Source: Arachis hypogaea
Taxonomy: Eukaryota > Streptophyta > Magnoliopsida > Fabales > Fabaceae
NCBI RefSeq assembly: GCF_003086295.3
Contig: NC_092051.1
Location: 18,843,940 to 18,907,939 of the forward strand
Direction of reading: 5' to 3'
DNA: 64,000 bases
Position numbers and translations under genes: made by a program. The notes beneath the pieces were generated by a model. That model was not told the DNA's origin. It was given only the letters and a program-made list of their open reading frames with translations, and ran no database searches. Position 1 is the stretch's first letter, and each line of letters opens with the position of its first letter. Shown here in pieces: positions 10,521 through 23,520 of the stretch.

Positions 10521-12482
10521 TTAACATAAATGAAAATAAAATAATATATCATCTTTACTTCTCAAAAATACCCACAAACAAAGCAGATATATCCTTAACA
10601 TCAAAGCAGATTCAGAGACGATAGTGGACACCGGAATAGCATATATATCCTTAGCTATTTTTGCAAAAACTTTAAATTTCATCTGATTGTTCTTCCACCA
10701 TTTCAAAATATTGAAGTTAGGATCATTTGGAGGATGAATTTCCTCCTCAAGATAATGATCAAACTCAACATTCACATATGAATCCCTTGTCATTTTTCTT
10801 CTTTTAAGATACACCATATAATCATCACCCCCAAATAGACTTACAATTTTCACTTTCATCAACTTCTTTTGTACCAACACCAATACCATCATGTGACATA
10901 TCAGAACTCACTTTTTTTGTGTATTCATTAACCAACTCATTACACAACTGATGAATTCTATCAACTTGTATGGAACATTCTGTTAGATCTGGATACATTT
11001 TTTCAAATTGAAACTCAACTCCAACCATCATGTACCTAGGGTCTAAAACAGCAGTAACACCCATAATGCCATGAATTTCATCCCAATACTTTTCAAATTT
11101 CTTCTTCATATTAGATGCCATATTAGCAATTAACGAATTAGTAGAAATTTTCCATTCATCCAATGACACTTTTATTTTACAAACCAAAGTAAAATAAAGA
11201 TTAGCAATTGGAAATTTAGACCTAGAAAATAGTTGAGTAACATCATAAAACAACTTCAATCTATCACATATTTCCTTCGCAAGTTCCCATTCCTCATTAC
11301 TTGGCACAGTTTTATATTGAGATTCCTTCTGTCTTAACCTAGGAAAGACAGCTTTATACAACAAAGCAGTTTCTAACATTAAATAAGTTGAGTTCCATCT
11401 AGTCGGACAATCAAGAACTAATTTCCGAGTAAATGGAATCGTTGTTTTAGCACACCAACTCACAAAAGTTTCATTCCTTTTCTGCGTTGCAGTCCAATAC
11501 AATACACTACTACGAATCTTTTCTATACTTCCTTAACTATACTTAAGCCATCAATATATGAGCACAACAACGCATATGCAACAATTTATCTCCCAACATC
11601 AAGAATGAAGAATCTAAATGCCCTAATAGTTCATCTATCATAGCATCATTAGTAGAATAGTTATCCAATGTAATAGTGGACAGTTTTCTATCAATGTTCC
11701 GTTCTAACAATATTTTCATCAACGTTTGAGTGAGAACTTCACTTGTAAAGGGACAAAGAACATAACAAAAGCTAAAAAGATTAACAAGCATGCATGTATT
11801 TTAGATTAACAAAACTCAAAATATAAAGACAGCACAATGTATAAAAGTTTATAAAATTTTTAAAGTACCTCAATAGGCGCATATGCAACTTCAGCTCCTC
11901 ATCCCCATACATCTTCAAGATGTATTTTCTGACTGTGTTTAGACTAGGCATTTTAAATGTTGGTTGCATTAAAGCAAACACTCGCCTCAATCCATGGTGG
12001 TCCACATAACTCATAGGATACTCATGCAAGATAATTATTTCAGCGACACACTTTCTTGTGAATGAAGGATTAAACACAAAGCCATCTTCATTCACTTTTT
12101 GCATTTGTGCTTGTTTTGACAATGATTCAACAATTGACGATTGCCTAGAGTTGGCCACTTTTATTCTCTTACAATATCGATCCACATGGTTCTTCAATCA
12201 CTTAGTTCCATTCCTCGGATTTGCATTAAGCACACTCTTGAAAAACTTGCATTTTGCCTTCCATTCAACTTCAACTTTCAAACAATCAAAATACTCCCAA
12301 TAAGCACTCTTAACATGAGTCTTATTGTCACCTTCAACAGGAGTTGATCCTTCTAGAGTTGAGACATTATCCGTTGCTTGTGGAGTTTCTGAAGTTGGAT
12401 TACCATTACTTTGAACTTCAATTTCATTATCATTAGGAGCAACATTGTTGCTTTGTGTGTCTTCTCTAGCATTACTAGCCAT
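10521..12482 (-). pseudogene. hAT-1 transposase (BED zinc finger, RICESLEEPER-like), broken
   Basis: The order on the minus strand fits plant BED-hAT transposases. The ATG at 12482 starts a Ser/Thr-rich tail and a BED finger (12300-12170: KCKFF...NPRNGTK, stop, LKNHVDRYCKR). Its second metal-binding Cys appears to be Phe. The catalytic region follows at 11791-11543 (TLDNYSTNDA, MRCCAHIL), then DCPTRWNSTYLML (about 11415-11375), the linker domain DPRYMM (about 11030), and the C-terminal dimerisation region WWKNNQMKF...SESAL (10710-10600). Lesions: an in-frame stop at 12198, a deletion after CAHIL near 11545, a frameshift near 10840-10890, and loss of the usual tail after SESAL. The element cannot supply its own transposase. 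Confidence 0.88.
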
Positions 12483-14020
12483 GAAATCATTTTAAAACAC
12501 CTATATAAAAAAAATAAAAATGCTTAGTAGAAATAAACAAAATAAAAATATAAACAAACAATATATGATGACAATAAACAACATATTAGTCTTCTTAACA
12601 TAAGTTGAAACAAATAATAACACAACACACCACTATATAGTACTATAAATTATAAGCATTTGGTCATTCAAGCACATTAGGGGTAAATGTAAAGCGGAGG
12701 GGAAAAAAATAATTAGGTATTATTATAGTATAAGACTTTAAAGTATTAGAATGAATACTTGCCAAGACTCAGTTGCCAATAATAATTCATAAGCACATGA
12801 CTCAGATAAACAGAACAATAATAATTCATAAGCACATGATTTGTCAATAATAAGAAGGACATTTTCTTCCTGTGATTTATATCATTCTAGAATGAAAATA
12901 TGATTGTTATTGTCATTTATACAAGACTAATATTTTCATTGAAGTAGGAGTGACAATTATTAAAAGGAGAAACTATAATGTCATTGAAGAAGAAGAAAAA
13001 AGAAAAAGGAAAAAGGTAATGAATTTCTGCCAAGAGATAAAAAGCACAAGATAACAAAATAGAGGCCCTCATGCAAATTGGATGTCTCAATGTACATCAC
13101 AAACTTTCCTTTAAATAACTGATAAATGAAAGTTAAATCGAAGCCAAAAGGGAAAAAGAAAAAAAAATAGAGTGATAAACAGTAGTAAATTAAAAGTAAA
13201 ATAATAGAGCTCATTATATAAAGAAAACAATAACAGTATTTCATCCCTATCCATCAGCTATTTATTTAGAATGATGTATATTGTTAATTAATAATTAATA
13301 TGTATTGAAATGATGAGTTAACCGTTATTAATAGAGAAAAAAAGGAAAAAAGGTTCTTTGTCCGTGTGGGTGTGGGTAGAGACATTCCTCTCCCTCTGTG
13401 TTCTGTAGCCATTGCATATATGACTATGAAATTTTAATGTAAAACCAGAAAATCCAGGATAAACATTATATATCCAGCCACAGGTTAGAAATAATATAAG
13501 TATGAATGTTGCAAACTCCTCCTAACATGACTTAGATAAACAGAACAACCTAACCCATCAATATCAAATAGTGGGAAATTAACTCACAGTTACAGAGTTC
13601 TAGTTATAGATCCAGTGTTCTAGTTCCAAAGTTTAGTTTCAGATTCAAAATAGGAAAGAAAGAGAAAGAGAAACTTACAGATCCAGCGATTCGCAGGACG
13701 CAAAGACGGCGACGGACTCACATTGACAGTGGCAGCGACAGACTCACGACGACGACGACAGGCTCACAGCGAAGGACAGAGGAGGACAGCGAAACTCTGT
13801 TCTCCGATGCAGGATGGCTACGAAGCTCTTCTCTCGGATGGAGGACGGCAGCTAAGCTATGCGCTCGGACAGAGGACGGCTGCGAAGCTTTGCTCTCGGA
13901 CAGAGGTGAATCCTTTCTCTCAGACTAAGAACGATGGCAGCTAACAGGTTTGGAGAAGAAGAAGCTCGATTGGAGAAGAAGATTAGGGTTTTAATTTTAA
14001 AGAGTCAAGAGTGAAACTAT
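12483..14020. other. hAT-1 5' non-coding region
   Basis: This stretch lies between the transposase ATG and the right terminus. It is AT-rich from 12490 to 13670. A GC-rich block at 13680-13960 repeats GGA(C/G)GGC(A/T)GC(T/G)AAGC and CTCGGACAGAGG units, and probably corresponds to the untranslated leader exon. Frames in this block are not credible genes. Confidence 0.4.
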
Positions 14021-16107
14021 GAAAGTGAAACCCTAGCCACAACTATAAAAGTCTTTTATATATTTTTTATATTTAATTATTTTTATATATTTATATTAAA
14101 TATTTTATTTTATATTATAATATACAATATATACTCCAGGGCAGGTAGGGGCGGGTTCACCCTAGCCCCGACCCGCCACGCCTCGCCAATGCACCCACCC
14201 CGAAAAAACCCGTCCTGCACCCGGGGCGGGTCGGGTACCCGCGAGTTTGGGTACTCCTGCCACCCCTAGCCAGGGACCACGATGAGGAAAAAAGAAAGAT
14301 ATCTCCATCATCGTCGTTGGAGCCTGGCCGTCGCACGCCGCTGCTACCGTCGAGATCGTCGTCACCGTTGTCCCATCTCATCGTCGCCGGATGTGGAGAG
14401 AGAGAGAGAGAGACAAAACGCAACGAGGGGAGAGAGAGAGAGCTCGCAGGTGAGAGAGGGAAGGGTCGCGCTCCACCACCATCGCCGCCGTTGAGTTCGT
14501 TGCCGTCCACCATTGCCACCGGGAGTCAGAACGCGAGAGAGAGAGGAGGAACTCATCCTCGCCGGCGTTAAGCTGCTCCCATCGCTGTCAGATCAGCCAC
14601 TGCCGCTGACAGAGCTCACCAGAGTTGCTCAGTGGTTTCCACTGCTCTTTTTGGTTCTGTTTGAGTTGTGTCGCCGTGTCTGAGGTTACTGGGTATGGTG
14701 CTGTGGCCGCCGAAACCACCACTGAAGCTACTGCTGTTTGGTTCAGTCGTTACTCCTTAGTTACAGTAAGCGTTTTGTTCCGGAACCCTTGGAAATTAGT
14801 TTCTATTATATGATGCTGAGGTTTTTGCAATATTAATGTCTTAAGGTTAAGCTGCGATTCTTGCATGTCACATTTGGAGTTTCTGTGGTTGTTGCGAAAG
14901 AGGTATAGAGTTGTAGTTGTAGCTGCCGCTACTACGGGCCGAAAGAAAAAAAGGGGTTTTGTTGTGTAGTTAAGTCACGATCGAGGTAAGGGCTTTTTCT
15001 TAAACTCAGTTTTTCAAGAATTTTACAAGTCGATATTAATGCGAAAAATATATTTTTGTAATTTCATAAGTCTTATGGATTGAACTGAGTTGCCTTGAAT
15101 GAATGTAATTGCTTGGTTGGTTGGTTTGTTGATCGATTGAAGATGTCTATTTGGTTGTTGCTGAAGTGGTTGCCTGATAATATTGTATTGACTGTAAAAT
15201 TGAAATATGATGGGTAATTGATAAAGTCGCGGTTTAATGATTAAATTGGTTTCTTGATATTGGTTTCTGGATTGTGATAAAATGATTATCAAGTGTTTGA
15301 ACGTGTTTTGATAATTGTAGCTGAATTATTGTGATTGGTGGATTGGTTGTTTGAATTATGGATTTTGTTGTTTTTCTTGAGTTGAGTTGGTATTGTTGTG
15401 ATAATGGTTTATTGGAAATGATTTGCATGGTTGAGAGATGTCTGGTTTGGTTTTGTTGGGACCCTTGAAGGGTGGCAAAGTCTGATTTTTAGAGGAGATG
15501 CTGCCGAAATTTTTATAAGTATATAAGTGAATTTAGATCATTTGAATTTGATTGACCAAAGATGGATTTTTTTTATTAACTTTGGTTTAAGGACTATGTT
15601 TTAAAGATTTTTAGTGGGAATGAAACTAACAGAAGTGAATTGGATATTCAACTTATTTCGGTTTGGCTAATTATGAAAAGAAATATGTTTTGGGTACTTG
15701 CTTGAATAGAAATGAGTTTTATTGAATTGATTCAAACTAAATAGTGATGTTTTGAGGATTTTAATGAAATATAAAGTAACGAAATGAGTATTTAAGAATA
15801 AAATGACTTTTGAGTCTTTTATAAAAAGTTTTTAGCTTAAAAATGAAGTGAAGTTAGTTTTGAAAATTTTGGTTAATTTGGAAATGAGTTTTGTTTGATT
15901 AATTCTAACTAAAGGGGTTATGTTTTGAAAAGATTTAGTGAATTTAAAGTGTTTAGATTCGATTGGCAAAATGGAATGCTTTCTAAGACTTTGGAAGGCC
16001 CAAAATTCAAGAATGAAATTGAAATTGTTTTGAGAACTTGGTTACTTGAAAATACAATTAGATAAAATTGTGGATTTGGTTATGATATTGAAACATGATT
16101 AAATATA

Positions 16108-16375
16108 ATTGTGGTTTTGTCCCACTTGCTCCGGGTTGAGATTGAAATACTTGGGTAAGATGAAAGGGTTGTGGTTTTGTCCCACTTTCACCGGGTTGAG
16201 ATTTGAAACACTTGGGTAAGATGCAAGGGTTGTGGTTTTGTCCCACTTGCTCCGGGTTGAGACTTAAAACACCCGTCTAGGTAAGATGTAAGGGTTGTGG
16301 TTTGTCCCACTTGCTTCGGGTTAAGTGGGTAAGATGCAAAGGGTTGCAATTTGGTCCCACTTGTTCTGCGTTGTG
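16108..16375 (+). repeat. About 60-bp tandem repeat, five units
   Basis: Units start near 16111, 16171, 16232, 16297 and 16346. They share TTGTGGTTTTGTCCCACTTG, then CTCCGGGTTGAGA, then ACTTGGGTAAGATGCAAGGG. The last two units have internal deletions. The array is non-coding and lies in the retrotransposon-like repeat. Confidence 0.9.
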
Positions 16376-16647
16376 GTGTTTCATATATAGGTTAGCTACC
16401 AGGTATATGTCGGGTTTGGCATTATAACCGACAACTGAGCTCATGGCCAGTAGGATAGGTATGCATCATATGCATTTATGTGATATTGTTTGGGTGTGTA
16501 TATTGTATTTGGTTTGCCTATGTGAATATTTCTGTTTAACTGCTAATTGTCATACTTGTTTTAATTGCTCTTGATGGTGTTTGAACTTCATTACTTACTT
16601 GTGATTGTGGCTGTTGGTTAGGAATTATGGTGGTTGATTGATTATAT

Positions 16648-16728
16648 GCTGGGTTAGAGGCCCTGGTTTGCTTATATGTTGGGCCGGAGGCCGTGGTTTG
16701 CTCATATGTTCGGCCGGAGGTCGTAATT
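16648..16728 (+). repeat. 30-bp tandem repeat, three units
   Basis: Units at about 16648, 16678 and 16708 read GTTGGGCCGGAGGCCGTGGT followed by TTGCTCATAT. The third is partial. The array is GC-rich relative to its surroundings. Confidence 0.85.
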
Positions 16729-17382
16729 AGTTGAATTATGGTAAGCTTGGTTTGAATAGTTCGTTGGTATATGGTGAAATCTTTTAGATATTATATTTGA
16801 TTGAGTCTTTTTATAAATTAAAATGTGAATTTGGATTTTTGGATGATTAGCTATTGGTTTTCAAAAGATTCATAGGACAAGCGATAATCATTTACATTTG
16901 AAATACTTTCATTTCTTTATAGTGTCCTCTTATAACAATTCTAAACTTTCTGGTGATACCGTGTGGTTAGGTTCTCACCCCCTGCACCCTTATATTTTTC
17001 AAGAAACGGACGAGAAAGCATATAAAGAGTTTTCTGTGCTTGTTGGTTGTGCTTTATGGCTATGTTATCTTAGATTTTTGTTCCCTTGTCCTTGTTGTCG
17101 ATGTTTACATTTTTGTACAGCGGGATAGGAGTTGTGATTTTATGACATGGTTTTGTATATAGTACATATATTGAATGTGAAAGTAATATCGTTGCGTATA
17201 TATAATTGTATGTATGTGTGGAGTAAAAGAAAAAGTACTTTCGGTTTTTCAAAGAAAGCAGTCATATGGTTTCGAGTTAAAGACTCCTATTTTATTATTA
17301 AGTATATAGAAGTCGTCGTAATTTCCTCGCTATCAGAGTGACACAACTGAAAGTATAACAATCTAATAGTAAGGATGTTACA

Positions 17383-17994
17383 AAAGATATATTGAATAGA
17401 CTGGATATTATTGAGCAAACTAATAGTGTTTGTGTGCTATATAATAAAGATGTTTAAAGTGTACACCACTTGTTTGTTACTTATGTGTAATAAAGATGTT
17501 TAAGTGTCCATCATTTGATGTATATGGTTAGAAAGAAATCAATGGGTTTTTTAAACAAGGCTACAAATGTTGCGGAAGTCGTTGGATCCTTTGAATGCTA
17601 TCGAAAATGAAATTGTCTAAATTCTTTTCGTTGTTGATGATAATATCGGAGATAACGAAAAAAATAAGAGTTGTATAGTTGCTACTAGTTCTTTATTTTT
17701 CTATCTTTTTATTTTTTGCTCCAATATGTTGTGCTGAGTTTCTTTATTTAAAATAAAATAAGTAAAAAAAAATTAGTCACACTACATTAAAAAATCGAAT
17801 ACAATACCTCTAAACAAAAAAGAAACAACAAATATTTAAACAAATAAAAGTTTAAATATACATATTTTTTTAATATTAAAAAGATAAAAATTTAAATTTT
17901 TATTTAAAAATTAGGAAAAATATAAATTAAGATTCTTAATTATTTTTCATTTAAAAATAATTAATTTTTTATTTATTTAAATAAAAATAACAAT
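17383..17994. other. AT-rich spacer, no gene recognised
   Basis: About 600 bp of AT-rich DNA. A short duplicated phrase, TAATAAAGATGTTTAA, occurs at about 17442 and 17488. Nothing else is recognised. Confidence 0.4.
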
Positions 17995-18186
17995 GCTACA
18001 CATACAAACCTTTTTGGCAACCAAGTCCAACCAAGTTGACCCAAGCTCAACAAAAACCAGCTTCATTACCCAGCACGTGCAAACATGCTCTCACTCTCCA
18101 ACACACTCGACATTTATAATGTGCACTCTTTGACACGAAAGATCATTTCAAAATCCTCATTTCAACATTGAACTTCAAACGACTCT

Positions 18187-18895
18187 TAAAAATCTCTCAG
18201 CGAAGCTCTCTGTGCTAGGTTTCAAATCATCAACAACAACACCGAATGAAAAAGCTCTCAGCGAAACTCTCTTTGCTAGGTTTCAAATCATCAACAACAA
18301 CACCGAATGAAAAATCTCTCAGCGAAACTCTCTGTGCTAGGTTTCAAATCATTAACAATAACACCGAATGAAAAGACGAAGCATTATTAAAGGTCACTTG
18401 ATTCTAAATCGTGCATTTTCTGCTTCTATGTAGTTGTAGTGTTTCTTATGTGACTATTGAATTTCATACGACTCTCAAAAATCTCTTAGCGAAGCTCTCT
18501 GTGCTAGGTTTCAAATCAAACAACAATACCGAACAAAAAAAATCTCAACGAAGCTCTCTGTGCTAGGTTTTAAATCATCAACAGTAACACCGAACAAAAA
18601 GACGAAGCATTATTGAAGGTAACTTGATTCTAAATCGTGAATTTTTTCTCATATATAGTTGTAGTGTTTCTTATATGATTTAAGCCATGTTGATGAGTCT
18701 TCTCTTGTCATCATTTGCAAGTTTCGATGTTATTTTGATTTAGATTTAGTGTGATTCTTATCATAGGCTTAAATTTGGAGTCTCTATGTAGTTGTATTAT
18801 TTTTTATGTGATTTAAGCCATGTTAATGAGTTTTCTGGTGTGATCATTTGCAAGTTTCGGGTGTTATTATGAGTTAGATTCAGTGTGATTCATCT
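18187..18895 (+). repeat. Duplicated leader units ahead of the outer Ulp gene
   Basis: A unit of about 60 bp (TCTCAGCGAAGCTCTCTGTG, then CTAGGTTTCAAATCATCAAC, then ACACCGAA) occurs five times, three in tandem from 18187 and two more from about 18477. The following AAGACGAAGCATTATT...GTAGTTGTAGTGTTTCTTAT segment is also duplicated (about 18372 and 18599). So is GATTTAAGCCATGTT(G/A)ATGAG...TTTGCAAGTTTCG (18678 and 18808). This is probably an untranslated leader. Confidence 0.75.
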
Positions 18896-19227
18896 TTTTT
18901 ATTCCTTATAGTCAAAATAATAAAGATATCTGAGAAGAACATTAGAACTTAGAAGGAACTAAAATATGATGTAAGCATATTTTCAATATAACAACTCTAT
19001 TTTTGGTGCATAAATAAATTTTATAACATAATTTTCAATTATTTTGCAGAAAATTCATTATTTGTGGTGCTCTACAAGAACTATAGCTGATGTATTTAGA
19101 AGAAAGTTATTACGGATTTAAATGCCCTCTATACACGATATGAAAAAATCAGCATAACCCTTGCAAAGATAAGGGATGCCCCGGGATTAAATGCAACCGG
19201 TAAAATTTGCTTATGTAATATATTCTC

Positions 19228-22200
19228 ATGATCAAATTTCGGTGTTTTTATTCTTTGATAACTTTGGTATTGTTTGCCTGTTTCAATGTTTTTGTAGGGG
19301 ATATTTTTCCAGAAAAGATTATAAATAAAAACACCACTATGGAGCAAAAAGAAGTTATTGAAATCTTCAAAGGCTCTTCATTGTCTTTTTTGACAAAATC
19401 TTTGTTGAAAATGAGTGTGGATGGAGAGGAAAATACGCTAAAATTCAAGAGGACATTCATTCTCTTCACCCAAAAGTGCTTCTTGTTGCCAACAACCATG
19501 AGTAAAGTCTCCCCAGTTCACATGCCAACAATTCTTGATACTAAAAACACATGGGGGCAAAATTGGGCTACTCAGGTGCTGAAGTTCCTAATTAAAGGAA
19601 TAAAGAGTCACAAAATTTAAGAGAAATACTCAATTAATAGATGTCTTTTCGCACCCATGATTATATACTTTCATGAGTCCAAATTTGTTAATACCCCAAC
19701 GAATACGACGCCTGGACCACCGTGGGTTGCTCACTGGACAAGGTAGAGGCTCGTTGATAGAATTGAACGTGAGGTGCAAGAAGAAATGGTAAAATAAAAG
19801 AACTCATTTCTTTCAAATTTTGGTATCATTATTTCCTTACAAAATAACACCAAATGTCATTCAAATTAACACCTAAAGTTCTGTCTTATTGCGCTTAATA
19901 TATTAATTAATTAAATTTTTGTTTTAGGGCCTCATAAAAATTGCAAAGCTCAGGCAAGAGAAAAAGGGTAAAAAGAAAAAGAGTGAAAAGAAGCTTGCTA
20001 TAGAACTTTCATCTTCAGAAATAAAGATTGATTCTGACTATGAGTAAGATTCAGAAGCTATATATTTATTTAAAATATATTTTATTTATTAATCAATTTT
20101 TTTTTCTGTTTCAGAAGAGAAGAAAGCAAGGAGAAAATTAAAAAAAGAAAATAACCAAAAAGAAGGACAAAGAAGATTGACAAACCTGCAAAACTATAAG
20201 TGTTATATTTAAGCATCATTTTTAAATCTTTACTATGTTTTATATGGCTGTTGTTTCGTTGCTTTCCCAGGAAGAAGGCCAAAGAGAAAGATGTTCCACA
20301 GAAAACAACAACACACAAAAAATTCAACAGAAGTTCATCGTGCTTCTTCAAAACGATAAAATTCAAGATCTTATATTGTTTTCTTTTTTATATATAAATT
20401 TCCTGAAAGCTATTCTTTTTTTCTTAGAATATCGATAGTCAATTTTTCGAGTGAGAATAATCCTGTGTTTCAAATCCAGTCAAGCATTAAGTGGTGTCTT
20501 TAAATGCACTAAGTGACCCCATGTAATTTCTCTTATTGTTTCTTTATTTCTTAATATAAATTTAATGTTATCATTGTGTAGCTTATGTGCTTTTAATATG
20601 AATAACTTAGTTCATAAATATAATTTCATATCTTTTTTCTTAGAAAAAAAAACAAGAATCTCCTCTAAGATTTTTTTCAAGAAAAAAAGGCATGAAAAAA
20701 GAAACAAAAAAGAGTTTACAGCCTGCAACCTTACAAGTTCTCATATATAACATAATTTCTTTATTCCTATTCAATAATTTTTATGCTGTATTGATATAAT
20801 TTTGGTGCTATTCAGCTTAAAAGTGCCAGAGGAAAAAGTAGAGGAAGATGTCCTAGTTAAAGAAGCACTAATGGAAGAAGAAAATGTTCCTCCTGCTAAA
20901 AAAATCCAGGGGGCCAAAACTGGAGGATGCACCTGAGTCTAACAAGTAAGTAACATATCGTATCTATCTGAGTAGATACTATTAAGACCATATTCATATG
21001 TCTCACAAAATAAATTCTTCTGTTTTAAATCAGTAGCTCAACTTTTAATCTTGGGAGTGAGATTGATGCTAAACAACAAATGGATATAGTTCAAATACAA
21101 AGTCAGACACAATCCCTGAATATGTGAGTTTCCTATTTTAATGAATCTAATATTTTTTATTTAGTTACATATAATGTTTTAAAATTTTAGTGATATTCCG
21201 TCAGTTATTTTGTGTTGTATTTGGTGCTATTCAGTGCTATTTTAATAATATACACTTTTTGTTTGCCTTCATTAGAGTGTCAATTCAAACAATTCATCTT
21301 ACACCACCTTGATAACAAGCAGACATATCCACCTCTAATTCTCCACCACCTGAAAAACAAGTTTAAGAACAACAAGCACACATCCACCTCCAATCTTCTA
21401 CACCCTGCGATAAGAAGTGCATTGTTGATGGTTGCTAATGATGCTTTGCATAGTACTCAAGATAGCGACATTTATGGACTGTCATTTGACTTTAGCATAA
21501 GTCCTCCAAGCACAGAAGCTACTATTATAGAACCCAGCCCATCACTGATTGAAGAGATGAAAATTTTGGTTGAAGTGATGGATGCTGGGTTTGAACTAGC
21601 ATTGGAGTATGCTAAGAAGAATGATCTAGAACAAAATTTGAAGAATGTGCAGCCAACTCTGAGCTTTCTTGACAAATTCAATACTCTAGTGAAACAACAC
21701 AAAATAACAAAGGAGCTCAAGGAGAAATTCTAACATTGGGAAATAAATAAAAAATAACAAAATAGGGAGAGAAATGAGTACAAAATCATATATGTGCTGA
21801 ATCACAAATCTCAGTACGAGGGATCTAGATTCCACTCATGTCTCTAAAACCAACAAAATTTGTAGAAAATGTGGTATGTTCTTGTGCTATAACATTAATG
21901 GGTTTTGTTATGAGTTATTGTGCCATGCATTTAAAAATTGTGTCATTTTTTTTCATAGGAGATCTTTGCAATGTGTCAAATTCTAAATAGAGAGAAATCT
22001 AAAAGATTTCATGAGCTCATATATTGCGTCCCACCAGATCTGGTGGTAAGCTTTACTACCATTTCATAGGTGCTTTTTGGATATAATTTTTGTGCTATCT
22101 GGCACTGCTTTTGGTGATATTTATAATTTCAGAATATAATGTTGATGAAGCATGATTCTGAATACATTGATAAAAAAACAAAAAGGCCTTTAGCATCAAT

Positions 22201-22399
22201 CAATTTCAGGAGTACCTACCTTTTCTGGATAAGAAAAAGCTAGCGTCCCATCTATTTGTAAGTTTTTTTTCTAAAAGTTCTAAAAGATTTCTGTGTCAAG
22301 TTGACTAAAATATTGTGCTATGTTCCCCAATTGCAGCTATTTGTTCCAGTTTGCCACGGAGGCCATTGGTGGCTGTGGATTGCGGATGTTTAAAAGAAA
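19228..22399 (+). pseudogene. Outer Ulp1-type MULE gene, 5' part up to catalytic His
   Basis: Genes of this type join a plant-mobile-domain-like N-terminal region to a C-terminal Ulp1 cysteine protease. The first region is at 19298-19790 (KRTFILFTQKCFLLPTT, then CLFAPMIIYFHESKF). Lys-rich exons follow (19930-20200, 20640-20750, 20820-20945), then an exon at 21280-21733 with an amphipathic segment (LVEVMDAGFELALEYAKK). The protease starts at 21960-22190, and 22337-22390 encodes LFVPVCHGGHWWLWIADV with the catalytic His. The exon is cut there by the inner MULE and resumes at 48018. Stops and frameshifts (for example a stop at 19618-19620, and a TAA directly after IADV) show it is dead. Exon borders are approximate. 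Confidence 0.7.
22391..22399. repeat. Left 9-bp target duplication of MULE-2
   Basis: TAAAAGAAA is identical to 48018-48026. It lies inside the protease exon of the outer Ulp gene. Confidence 0.88.
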
Positions 22400-22440
22400 G
22401 GAAAAGTATATGGAACTAACTCCTAATCAGCTAAGAATGG

Positions 22441-22974
22441 AACAACTTAATTATAATTATATTAATTAGTTTTATTCATTTATAATTTAAAATATTTTTT
22501 ATTAATTGTTGTTTAGGCCAAAATCAGGTTTCCGTGAGATACGGTGAGAACCTTGCGATGGGAATCACGGTGATTGACTCAATGCTTCCGAGTCTTCACC
22601 CTCTCCCCCTCTCCACGGCTGTCGTGCATCGATGCTCTTTTCCAAACAGCAAAGGTACCAACTTCCTCCATCCAAGGTATCCTCCCGGCGCTCCCTTCTC
22701 AGTAACCATTGGTCCGTGCTGCCATAACCGGTGCTGCGATTGATCGTGGTGCAACACGTTCCCGGTTGCGGTGCAACTACTCACTCTTCTGCTCATCAAT
22801 TGCCCCCACCGTCTCCATTAAATCATTCAACCCGTGGCTCCCTCTTCGCTTCTCCCCGGTGCATGCCGCCGTTGGCCATGACGTTTGTTAGTGCGGGTCA
22901 AGTTGCGTTCCCGGTGCGTGCCGCCATTGCCATCTGCCGTCGCGGTGCAAAGCTTCCGGAAAAGAGTATTGTCA
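22441..22974 (+). other. Leader of the MULE-2 transposase gene
   Basis: AT-rich subterminal sequence (22441-22515) is followed by a C/G-rich stretch (22540-22970) with CGTGCCGCC-type repeats just before the ATG at 22975. Several overlapping frames occur on both strands, but none has a recognisable domain. It is best read as promoter and leader. Confidence 0.4.
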
Positions 22975-23062
22975 ATGGAGTTTTCAACCCCGGAAGGCGG
23001 ATCGAATAGCACATTGATCAATTCGAACGAAGGTAATGAAGAATTGAGTGTCACTGAAGTTG

Positions 23063-23520
23063 TTACTCAAGAGGGGTCTAAGGTATGTTGTATAGGCTAG
23101 TCTTCCAATGTATGAAATTTTATGAAAATGTGTTATGTGAATGTTTCTTATTCATGGTAATTAGATATTTTTAAGTTGATTTTTTTTGGAAAAACATACA
23201 GTACAGTGATGTGGTTTACTCAAGAAGGGTCTAAGGTATGTTGTATAGGCTAGTCTTCTACTGTATGAAATTTTATGAAAATGTGTTATGTGAATGTTTC
23301 TTATTCATGGTAGTTAGATGTTTTTAAGTTAATTTTATTGGAAAAAATATGGTACAGTAATGTGGTTTACTCAAGAGGGGTCTAAAGTATGTTGCATAGG
23401 CTAGTCTTCCATTGTATGAAATTTTATGAAAATATGTTATGTGAATGTTTCTTATTCATGGTAATTAGATGTTTTGTAAGTTGATTTTTTTGGAAAAAAT
23501 TATGGTACAGTGATGTGGTT
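23063..23520 (+). repeat. About 152-bp tandem triplication containing an exon/intron junction
   Basis: Units start at 23063, 23216 and 23367, each opening TTACTCAAGA(G/A)GGGTCTAAG followed by GTATGTTG. Each unit contains the last codons of FAR1-B exon 1, its GTATG donor and about 125 bp of intron. A single AATTGAGTGTCACTGAAGTT lead-in exists only before the first unit. Confidence 0.9.

Larger units (their letters stand above)
10029..14268 (-). mobile_element. hAT-1, 4.24-kb hAT transposon
   Basis: Inverted termini are TAGGGGTGGCAG at 10029 and CTGCCACCCCTA ending at 14268, flanked by identical 8-bp duplications GCCAGGGA (10021-10028 and 14269-14276). Both sides carry subterminal GGGCAGGTAGGGGCGGGT-like and GCGGGTACCCG units. 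The element holds one minus-strand transposase pseudogene. It lies within the repeat spanning 8485-17382. Confidence 0.92.
8485..17382. mobile_element. Unclassified repeat, probably retrotransposon-derived, split by hAT-1
   Basis: The flanks of hAT-1 (8485-10028 and 14269-17382) read as one non-coding unit. It has a leader-like part with AACCCTAA repeats and C/T-rich sequence (9780-10020), then GC-rich CCGCCG sequence (14280-14760), then two tandem-repeat blocks, and it ends near GGATGTTACA at 17382. A CpG-rich self-complementary cluster lies at 8630-8745. No gag, protease, RT or integrase motif is readable. The outer limits and the LTR interpretation are inference; paired LTRs were not demonstrated. 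Confidence 0.35.

Noticed and set aside
14157..14571. GC-rich frames on both strands beside hAT-1
   Set aside because: They span the hAT terminus and CCG-repeat leader sequence; overlapping frames on both strands indicate composition bias.
16108..16375. Possible CRISPR-like array
   Set aside because: Adjacent units diverge along their whole length and there are no unique spacers. It is an ordinary tandem repeat in plant DNA.
22534..23100. Several overlapping small frames as separate genes
   Set aside because: They fall in the GC-rich leader. Only the frame from 22975 continues collinearly into the transposase.
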